Assembly: GCA_015660995.1 (NCBI GenBank)
Contig: JACTUC010000023.1
Span: forward strand, 1 to 35,014
DNA from: Candidatus Methanomethylicaceae archaeon
Lineage (GTDB): Archaea > Thermoproteota > Methanomethylicia > Methanomethylicales > Methanomethylicaceae
DNA: 35,014 nucleotides
Direction: 5' to 3'
Part shown: positions 29,711-35,014 of the stretch, in pieces
How the letters are laid out: every line of letters begins with the position of its first letter
Numbering within the stretch: position 1 is the first letter of the stretch
The notes under the pieces: generated by a model
The model's database searches: none
Seen by the model: only the letters and a program-made list of their open reading frames with translations
What the model was told of the DNA's origin: nothing
Program-made: the position numbers and the translations under genes

Positions 29711-30796
29711 TTAGACATAGGTTCCAGCCCCTGGATTCTTATTCCAAGACCCACATTTAATATTTATGGATGGAATCTCTCTATTTATCATGTTTGGAAT
29801 TAATAGAGGAGGATAAACAACGCCGTCAGATATCCAAATATAAGAATTATTAGCATTTTCAATCGCCCCAAGTTTAACTTTGAAAGGAACGGGGTTAGGT
29901 ATAGTCTGGTTTAATTGAGTAATTATCGTTTGATATCTGTATTGTTGAGGTAATAGTATCTCAGCATCGAAAGGTTCTGCCATTTTGAATTCCTTTGCGT
30001 AAGAATAGTATATTTTCATCATTAATTCTTCCTCCACGGTAGAGGGTTGGACAACCTTCAGCCCAATTTCTTTAGCTAAATCTCTTGTAATTTGAAAATC
30101 GTGAGTATATACTTCAGTAAGAAACCTAATGATGTTTTCTATTTTCTCTTCATTTGTCTGCGAATCCATGTGTAATGATAGAACCTCTTTGGCAATTCGT
30201 CTTATTTCATTATATACTCGATTAACATTTCCAAGTGCTAAAGGCTCACAGTTTTTTGTCAATTCTTTAAATACTTCCAATTTATGATCTTCGCCACAAA
30301 GTCCGACTTTGTCTCTTGCTAAATTTAGGTATGCTTGAACATCTTCAACGCTGATCTGCTTTCTATTTAATGGATTAGAAGGGTCAACTTGAGGATTTAA
30401 TATAGGATTAAAAACACTACCTGTTGAAGGATCAACTGGGCTAAGAACGCCCATCTTCCCCATCACAATATTATTCGCTCCCAATGCGAGCTGTGTTCCA
30501 GCACTATGAGCCCGGAATGGAACTAAAACGTTAAATTCTTTGGTATATTCTCGAAATAATTTTACTATACTATATGCAGACATCATAGCCCCACCTCTTG
30601 TATAGAGGAGGAGTTCAATTCTATCCCTAGTCCCAGTTTCTTCTAATAAAGAATGCAATGGTTCAATAGCATCATCTGCGATCATAAGATTTGTCATGTT
30701 TGTACGATCTGTTAATGTAAAATAGGTAATCAAAACGGAGTTCCTTTTTTTCTGCAATTCATCAATAAGCTTTTTTCGCTCTTCAAAATTACTCAT
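29711..30796 (-). CDS. SDH-type Clp-fold serine protease-like protein
   Basis: This 361-residue protein resembles the SDH (serine dehydrogenase proteinase) family of the ClpP/SppA fold. It has ELLLYTRGGAMMSAYSIVKL (61-80) with the oxyanion GG at 68-69, and PFRAHSAGTQLALGANNIVMG with the nucleophile S98, followed by LSPVDP. A helical region (170-260) and a beta-rich C-terminus follow. No signal peptide is seen, so it is cytoplasmic or peripheral. These proteases occur in genomic islands, and one can imagine a role in defence or in regulated proteolysis. The next gene upstream encodes a membrane protein and is 100 nt away. Confidence 0.82.
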   Translation of the reverse strand: MSNFEERKKLIDELQKKRNSVLITYFTLTDRTNMTNLMIADDAIEPLHSLLEETGTRDRIELLLYTRGGAMMSAYSIVKLFREYTKEFNVLVPFRAHSAGTQLALGANNIVMGKMGVLSPVDPSTGSVFNPILNPQVDPSNPLNRKQISVEDVQAYLNLARDKVGLCGEDHKLEVFKELTKNCEPLALGNVNRVYNEIRRIAKEVLSLHMDSQTNEEKIENIIRFLTEVYTHDFQITRDLAKEIGLKVVQPSTVEEELMMKIYYSYAKEFKMAEPFDAEILLPQQYRYQTIITQLNQTIPNPVPFKVKLGAIENANNSYIWISDGVVYPPLLIPNMINREIPSINIKCGSWNKNPGAGTYV

Positions 30797-30896
30797 GACC
30801 CATACCCTATATATTTTGAAGTAAATGATAGTATAACATTGTCACAAAAATAGTTTTGGTTTTTTAAATATTAAATTATTTAAACTTTGACTTTTG

Positions 30897-31817
30897 CTAC
30901 CAAATAATCCCAAAGTAATATGTTATAGCAACCAGAGCCAAGATAATATAAGGTAAAAACAGCAGTAGAGTTTCGAATTTCTTGGATAAAGTCCATTCAT
31001 TAGATGCCCTAAATAAAGCTACAAAACCTGCTATAATGCTAATGACTATTGAAATGAGAAATATTTGTACGCTGAGAATAAGCGACACGAATTGGTGATT
31101 TACACTTAGAAAGAGATACAGAAAATAAATGTTCATCACTTCAAGGAAAGTAATACTTATCAAAAGCACAATACCTGGAAGTTCTGGGTCTTCTGGTTCT
31201 GGTTTCGAAGCGATTTGAAAAACACGAAATGCGTACAACGCTGCGAAAAGAAGAAAAACAATACCTACAATGAAAAATGCGATTTCAGGACTATTTGAGA
31301 GAAAGAATGGTGCAGCCATGTCGCATAGTATTGAAAATAAGAAAAATAATCCTGCTAAAAAGAATAACATTGAACTTTGGTTGAGCCAATCAATAGGCTG
31401 ATCTGCTTCCTCGTATTTTATTCCTAGATCAATTATAGCCTTACGCTTTTTATCATCAAAAGCGCTGGTACTTTCTGCTTTGATACTTTCCACTAACTGT
31501 TTTGCGTCATCATCGAGTTTTTTCAGTATTGCCTTTCGAGCTTGTTTCATTTTATCTTGGAATGCTAAATACAAAGTTAACCAAACAAGCCAACAAACGC
31601 CTAGTAAACCAATGCTTGCTTCTAGGATTGCAGACACAATTAACAAGAATAGTGATAGGGTAAATATAAGTGTGACAATTAATCCTCTTAGAATCTTTAT
31701 CAAAACTTTTGTATTTTCTGGCTCATCACCCGATTCTTTACAATGGAGTAGATGACCCGATAACGTTACAGAACCCAAAATAATAATCCTTATTGACTTC
31801 GAGACATTCCCAGCCAA
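30897..31817 (-). CDS. Polytopic membrane protein, unknown
   Basis: This 306-residue protein has about seven hydrophobic segments (near 44-62, 68-90, 148-168, 178-200, 215-236, 243-270 and 283-303). A charged cytoplasmic-type region of about 55 residues (90-145, many K, D and E) lies between the second and third. No family is recognised. It is AT-rich like the island and ends it, with tRNA-Pro starting 106 nt beyond its start codon. Association with the Clp-fold protease (same strand, next gene) is possible. Membrane proteins of this sort sometimes act as effectors; no such claim can be tested here. Confidence 0.7.
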   Translation of the reverse strand: MAGNVSKSIRIIILGSVTLSGHLLHCKESGDEPENTKVLIKILRGLIVTLIFTLSLFLLIVSAILEASIGLLGVCWLVWLTLYLAFQDKMKQARKAILKKLDDDAKQLVESIKAESTSAFDDKKRKAIIDLGIKYEEADQPIDWLNQSSMLFFLAGLFFLFSILCDMAAPFFLSNSPEIAFFIVGIVFLLFAALYAFRVFQIASKPEPEDPELPGIVLLISITFLEVMNIYFLYLFLSVNHQFVSLILSVQIFLISIVISIIAGFVALFRASNEWTLSKKFETLLLFLPYIILALVAITYYFGIIW

Positions 31818-31890
31818 AACTTGACCGCTACTTTAGGATAGTACTGGATCACAAAATCATTATTGCCTTAATTTTTACTCTGAGCAATAC

Positions 31891-31898
31891 TTTTTAAA
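31891..31898 (+). promoter_or_regulatory. TATA box of tRNA-Pro
   Basis: TTTTTAAA lies 25 nt before the tRNA 5' end, the standard archaeal spacing. Confidence 0.6.
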
Positions 31899-31923
31899 GA
31901 AGTGTCATCAATTGATGGCGTAA

Positions 31924-31999
31924 GGGGTCGTCGTCCAGCTTGGTTCAGGATGCAAGCCTGGGGCGCTTGTGATCTCGGGTTCAAATCCCGACGGCCCCA
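31924..31999 (+). tRNA. tRNA-Pro (GGG)
   Basis: A full cloverleaf can be drawn. The acceptor stem is GGGGTCG/CGGCCCC with one T-G pair, the anticodon stem is CAAGC/GCTTG around CTGGGGC (anticodon GGG), and the T arm is TCGGG-TTCAAAT-CCCGA. The discriminator is A at 31999, with no encoded CCA. No intron. It forms the border between the minus-strand island and core plus-strand genes. Confidence 0.95.
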
Positions 32000-32059
32000 T
32001 CACTTCTCCCAATCAAATCCCCGAAATACTTTTTTAGTTGTGCTGTCTGCCCTAGGTGT

Positions 32060-32539
32060 ATGAAGCCGCTTGTTGTTTATTATTCGAGGACTGGTATAAC
32101 AAAAAAGGTAGCCGAGAGCATCTCAAAGGAACTCGGCTGCGATTCTGAGGAGATAATCTCCAAGAGGGGCAGAAATGGGCCCTTCGGTTTCATGTACTCA
32201 GGCTATGAATCCTACCGAAAGAAGCTTGCTGAAATTGGTGAAACCAAGAATGACCCCTCCGCCTACGATCTTGTAATAATCGGAACCCCCATCTGGGCAG
32301 GCAGGATGTCTAGCCCAATTCGAACCTACATCACTAAGAACAAGGATCGTTTTCCGAAAGTTGCATTCTTCGTCACCTGTGGCGGCATGGATCTTACGAA
32401 AGCCATGGCAGAACTCGAAGATCTCTGCGGAAAGAAATCAGCAGGAACGCTCACCGTAACGACTGAAGAAGTGTCAAAAGACAAGTACCTTCAATCGGTC
32501 AAAGACTTTGCAGCCAAAATCTCCAAAGGAGAAAATTGA
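32060..32539 (+). CDS. Flavodoxin-family protein
   Basis: A 159-residue single-domain flavodoxin. The FMN phosphate loop is VVYYSRTGITKKVAE (residues 5-19), followed by DLVIIGTPIWAGRMSSPIRTYI, in which IGTPIWAG is the isoalloxazine-contact loop, and later FFVTCGGMD. Such proteins carry electrons one or two at a time between dehydrogenases and reductases. The short length (no long-chain insertion) is normal for this archaeal type. It is monocistronic, with the promoter presumably between tRNA-Pro and the ATG. Confidence 0.92.
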   Translation: MKPLVVYYSRTGITKKVAESISKELGCDSEEIISKRGRNGPFGFMYSGYESYRKKLAEIGETKNDPSAYDLVIIGTPIWAGRMSSPIRTYITKNKDRFPKVAFFVTCGGMDLTKAMAELEDLCGKKSAGTLTVTTEEVSKDKYLQSVKDFAAKISKGEN

Positions 32540-32660
32540 TATCGCCGCATCAATATAACCCCAGTCTATTTAATTTTTTAGATAGTTCTATTGAAAACCT
32601 TCATAAGCATCCTATGGGCAAATCATTTTTGAGGAAAGAAAACAGGAGATTTGCCACTGA

Positions 32661-33119
32661 TTGGAGACTAGCTTTATCGTTCCTCGTGATATCGAAGAAG
32701 CGTCATTGTACCCACATGTCAGCAGGCTCCTCTCCGACAAGGGCTATTTCACCTTCCAGAAATTCCCCCACGGCAAGTACAGCCCCTTCGAGGTCGACGT
32801 TCTCGGTTTCAAAAAAGAGATCAACGAGCTTTACATGGTCGAGGTCAAGCTCTGCCACATAAACAAGGCCCTGAGGCAGGGATCCATGAGGCTGCCCTAT
32901 GCAGACTATGTATCGTTGGGTTTCCCCCAAGCATATGCCGAGTGGGTCTACAGCAAGTTCAGGCCTGCCTTTGAGCAGAAGGGGTTCGGCCTGATTGCAA
33001 TCAACGGATGCGCAAAGGAGCTCATTTTTCCGAGAAAGTCAGTCCGCCAGAAGCAGATTTACAAGGAGTTCATCCTCAGGGACATTTACAAGAGTCTCCA
33101 GCAGGATATGCCTACGTGA
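32661..33119 (+). CDS. PD-(D/E)XK nuclease-like protein
   Basis: This 152-residue protein has a helix with E12, then SPFEVDVLGFKKEINELYMVEVKLCHINKA, in which D46 and E61-V-K63 fit the PD-(D/E)XK core (shown as region 41-70). A helical C-terminal half follows. The arrangement resembles small archaeal restriction-like or Holliday-junction-like folds, or a non-catalytic relative. The start is TTG at 32661, as no ATG precedes the conserved part. It is convergent with the YkgJ-like gene, 9 nt away. The biological role is not known. Confidence 0.7.
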   Translation: METSFIVPRDIEEASLYPHVSRLLSDKGYFTFQKFPHGKYSPFEVDVLGFKKEINELYMVEVKLCHINKALRQGSMRLPYADYVSLGFPQAYAEWVYSKFRPAFEQKGFGLIAINGCAKELIFPRKSVRQKQIYKEFILRDIYKSLQQDMPT

Positions 33120-33128
33120 TTGGGCCTG

Positions 33129-33566
33129 TTAGGTTCTCTCGAAGTCGTGAATATGGCTTTTTGTAATGGAGACTATCTCAGGCCAGTTTGATGTGCGTCC
33201 GCTGCCAATGCCAGGACATTTTTCGTCGTATATAATTACATAGCTCTCCCCGTCATCCGAGATGCGGATTGCTGATTCCGGGATTTGCTCTTTCATTTCT
33301 TCCAGATCGGCGACGGGTATAGCAAGGAAAGGGTACACCCTGCAGAGTTTTGGCCGCGACTCATAGATGGCACAGGCGTTTCCTTTGAGCAAGCAGCACA
33401 CAGGATCGGATGGACCCATTACCTTTCGGGTCGTGTGCCATTTTCGATCGACATCTTCGCCCAATCTTTCCATCTCTTCGTCGCTCAGCATCACATCCAG
33501 GGAGCAGCACCGGGAGCAACGGGTGCATTCGAAGAGGGTTGCATCGGTGGCGAAGTTGAATTCCAT
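33129..33566 (-). CDS. YkgJ-type cysteine-cluster protein
   Basis: This 145-residue protein has FECTRCSRCCSLDV (cysteines 14, 17, 20, 21), CCLLKGNACAIYESRPKLCRVYPF and a late CPG. The C-x2-C-x2-CC and C-x-IY-x-x-RP-x-x-CR-x-[YF]P pattern defines the YkgJ/UPF0153 family, thought to bind zinc or an Fe-S cluster. The function is not established in the family. Convergent with the nuclease-like gene. Confidence 0.9.
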   Translation of the reverse strand: MEFNFATDATLFECTRCSRCCSLDVMLSDEEMERLGEDVDRKWHTTRKVMGPSDPVCCLLKGNACAIYESRPKLCRVYPFLAIPVADLEEMKEQIPESAIRISDDGESYVIIYDEKCPGIGSGRTSNWPEIVSITKSHIHDFERT

Positions 33567-33630
33567 AGGATTCAGTTCCCGAGATGGAGGCTATTTAGCC
33601 TTTTGCGGTTCGCTCATCCCATTAGTAAAG

Positions 33631-33638
33631 TTTTTTAG
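33631..33638 (+). promoter_or_regulatory. TATA box of tRNA-Gly
   Basis: TTTTTTAG lies 25 nt before the tRNA 5' end. Confidence 0.5.
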
Positions 33639-33663
33639 AGTATTGCCCTCTCTTACCGAGTAA

Positions 33664-33757
33664 GCGGCCGTAGTCTAGCCTGGTCTAGGACGTCGGCCTT
33701 CCATGGCCAACAAGCCGAAGACCGCCGAGGACCCGGGTTCAATTCCCGGCGGCCGCA
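33664..33757 (+). tRNA. tRNA-Gly (TCC) with a 19-nt intron
   Basis: The acceptor stem is GCGGCCG/CGGCCGC, the T arm is CCGGG-TTCAATT-CCCGG, and the discriminator is A at 33757. Reading straight through gives no 7-base anticodon loop. With an intron at 33704-33722 the loop is CTTCCAC with anticodon TCC. The precursor folds into a perfect bulge-helix-bulge: outer helix TCGGC/GCCGA, 3-nt bulge ACC, central helix CTTC/GAAG, 3-nt bulge CAT, inner helix GGC/GCC. The intron sits at the canonical 37/38 position, and the mature tRNA is 75 nt. Confidence 0.93.
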
Positions 33758-33766
33758 CCTTCTTTC

Positions 33767-33839
33767 TAGGGGTCAAATTTTAATCCCAAACCCAAACCCA
33801 AACTCAGGGGCTAAGACATGGCCCAGAAGACCTTTATCG
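33767..33839 (+). repeat. Dispersed element, copy G, with 27-nt extension
   Basis: Ten nucleotides behind tRNA-Gly: GGGGTCAAATTTTAATCCC, then three CCCAAA units, then the 27-nt segment (33813-33839) identical to that of copy F 29.5 kb away. Same orientation as the other copies. Confidence 0.78.
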
Positions 33840-33989
33840 TACAGCTGACTGGTTGAATCAATGTTTATTTGATCAATCCAACTTAGGTATTACTACCCGT
33901 TTTTTTAATGTTAATTAATTGAATAATCGCTCTAGGATTAAGGCACCCCATTGAAAATTGTTAAATGTATTTTCCGCCTATAGGTACCT

Positions 33990-33994
33990 GGTGA
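33990..33994 (+). promoter_or_regulatory. Ribosome-binding site of the first RAM gene
   Basis: GGTGA lies 4 nt before the ATG at 33999. Confidence 0.5.
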
Positions 33995-33998
33995 TTGT

Positions 33999-34232
33999 AT
34001 GAGAGCTTATATCCTAATCCAGACCAAGCCAGGTACTTCGGAGGAGGTCGTGAAGAGGATAAGGAAAAATGTGAAGGAAGTCGTTCAGGCAGACACAATC
34101 TACGGCCGCTATGACGCCATAGTTATGATAGAGACCGCAGCCATTGACAACATCAACAAGATAGTATACAAAGTCATCGAGAAAGACCCCAACATAGTAC
34201 ACACCGAAACATCGCTAACCCTGTCGACCTAA
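33999..34232 (+). CDS. RAM-domain (Lrp/AsnC ligand-binding) protein
   Basis: A 77-residue stand-alone RAM/ACT-like domain without a DNA-binding part. MRAYILIQTKPGTSEEVVKR opens it, YGRYDAIVMIETA is the central strand region, and DPNIVHTETSL closes it. Such domains form dimers or octamers that bind amino acids and can pair with full Lrp proteins. It sits next to a paralogue and upstream of glnA, so a nitrogen or amino-acid sensing role is likely by context. Confidence 0.88.
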   Translation: MRAYILIQTKPGTSEEVVKRIRKNVKEVVQADTIYGRYDAIVMIETAAIDNINKIVYKVIEKDPNIVHTETSLTLST

Positions 34233-34277
34233 ATCATAAGAGTGATGCCATTGACCTCAAAGTTGCAACGTAAGTTG

Positions 34278-34520
34278 ATGAGAGCCTTTGTTTTAGTCAG
34301 GACCAAACCAGGGACTTCCGAAGAAGTCGTTAAATCGAGGCGGATAAAGGGTGTGAAGATTGCCAATTCCGTTCTTGGCAGGGTTGATGTGATCTTGGTT
34401 ATCGAAGCCTATACCCTTGAAGAGATCAGGAACATATTGTACGAGATGGTTGAGAAGAACCCTAACGTGGTTCGAACAGAAACGTTGATCTCAATCACGC
34501 CCGAAGCAGAAGAAGAATAG
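34278..34520 (+). CDS. RAM-domain protein, paralogue of the previous gene
   Basis: It is 80 residues from the ATG at 34278, aligned with the first paralogue from the first residue (MRAFVLVRTKPGTSEEVVKS, then GRVDVILVIEAYTLEEI, NPNVVRTETLI). The frame is open to a GTG at 34242, but the extra 12 residues are not part of the domain. The gap to the first gene is 45 nt, so one transcript may carry both. The C-terminus is an acidic tail absent from the partner. Confidence 0.85.
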   Translation: MRAFVLVRTKPGTSEEVVKSRRIKGVKIANSVLGRVDVILVIEAYTLEEIRNILYEMVEKNPNVVRTETLISITPEAEEE

Positions 34521-34857
34521 AAAGCGGGACAGTAGCGAAGACAGCGGTTAAATTGAGTACCTGCGGCTGATAATTCAGCAACATAGATTTATGATAATCA
34601 TTGAAAGAAAAAACTTTTTACTATTAGATTATATACGCTAATTGGCTTTACAGGATTCAAGTACTTTCTCTAATTCTGATGCCAAATGTCCTCACAAAAG
34701 AAGATCAAAGAGGAGATCGACCTCGCCAAGGCATGGAGTTGGGACATATTTAGCAATATACCATGATTGATATTTGCAAAATGTTCATATTTTTTCCAGA
34801 AAGTTTTATATTCAATCACAGTAAAGGTAGTGAAGTTATTCAGAATTGGTGTTGGAC
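34521..34857. other. Intergenic region before glnA
   Basis: It holds a TATA-like GATTATATACG near 34627, a 26-codon frame at 34686-34766 (MSSQKKIKEEIDLAKAWSWD and a few more) that could be a tiny gene or remnant, and the glnA promoter. No family is visible in the short frame. Confidence 0.4.
34804..34810 (+). promoter_or_regulatory. TATA box of glnA
   Basis: TTTTATA lies 48 nt before the ATG, giving a leader of roughly 20-25 nt. Confidence 0.55.
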
Positions 34858-35014
34858 ATGGAAAAGTACACAGCTGAGGAAGTAGTAAATGCGATAGCGA
34901 AGGAAAAGGTAGCCTTCGTTGACCTTCAGTTCACGGACCTCCCAGGGAAAATGCAACACGTTACCATCCCGTACCACCGACTGGAAGTGGAGTCCTTCAC
35001 GGAAGGTGTCCCGA
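34858..35014 (+). CDS. glnA: Glutamine synthetase, N-terminal part (runs off window)
   Basis: The first 52 residues are visible. KEKVAFVDLQFTDLPGKMQHV is the beta-grasp N-terminal domain of type I glutamine synthetase (usual form V-x-F-x-D-x-x-F-x-D-x-x-G-x-x-x-H). This enzyme makes glutamine from glutamate, ammonia and ATP as a dodecamer. The upstream RAM-domain proteins may report amino-acid supply. The rest of the gene, including the catalytic domain, lies beyond the window. Confidence 0.93.
   Translation, partial: MEKYTAEEVVNAIAKEKVAFVDLQFTDLPGKMQHVTIPYHRLEVESFTEGVP

Overview
The window comes from an archaeon. The evidence is TATA-type promoters about 25 nt upstream of starts or tRNA 5' ends, GGTGA-type Shine-Dalgarno sites, tRNA genes without an encoded CCA end, a tRNA-Gly with a canonical bulge-helix-bulge intron, and archaeal families such as paired RAM-domain proteins beside glnA and a CBS-HTH regulator. 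I cannot fix the phylum from sequence alone; a Thermoproteota/Bathyarchaeia-like or Thermoplasmatota-like lineage would fit.

Layout. (1) 1-6.9 kb: plus-strand housekeeping or metabolic genes (cysteine-rich ATC-hydrolase-like protein, small membrane proteins, HExxH metallopeptidase, MFS transporter, an unrecognised protein paired with a lipocalin-like protein) and one minus-strand lone phosphohistidine domain. A palindromic 'TTAAATTTTAATCCCC + CCCAAA' element lies behind most plus-strand genes here and recurs behind tRNA-Gly at 33.8 kb. (2) 6.9-11.1 kb: a TnpB with a substituted first RuvC aspartate, decayed intergenic DNA, a CBS-HTH regulator, a coupled three-gene operon ending in a zinc-ribbon protein, and a 10-bp-periodic repeat tract. 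(3) 11.1-31.8 kb: a defence island, almost wholly on the minus strand. It contains a type I restriction-modification operon (hsdS1-hsdM-hsdS2-hsdR) followed by a YgjP-like metallopeptidase, a GIY-YIG-like protein and a YaaA/DUF6884-like gene with an in-frame stop. Upstream lie an RHH regulator coupled to an M48 membrane peptidase, two TPR proteins, a Cas4/AddB-like nuclease, and an unusual McrBC system. A Clp-fold SDH-type protease and a polytopic membrane protein complete it. (4) 31.9-35.0 kb: core genome again, with tRNA-Pro(GGG), a flavodoxin, a PD-(D/E)XK-like protein, a YkgJ-type cysteine-cluster protein, tRNA-Gly(TCC), two RAM-domain proteins and the start of glnA.

The most interesting system is the McrBC locus (about 21.6-29.4 kb). 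The AAA+ motor seems to be divided between polypeptides. Two different sensor proteins (one DUF2461-like with a possible PUA-like domain, one ScoMcrA-head plus EVE-like) each end 17-22 residues after a perfect P-loop. The next gene encodes the rest of a McrB motor (Walker B, NTAD signature, RRRF) with no P-loop and with its own ribosome-binding site. McrC, a RecB/Cas4-like nuclease and TPR proteins follow in tight succession, and a 22-bp perfect dyad lies before the first gene. I infer two interchangeable P-loop/sensor subunits serving one motor and nuclease; decay of ancestral full-length McrBs is the main alternative.

The type I operon also has room for specificity change. Its two HsdS genes carry four copies of one short coding repeat, two of them identical over 30 bp. 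The accessory genes behind hsdR, one apparently broken, suggest an ageing accessory module.
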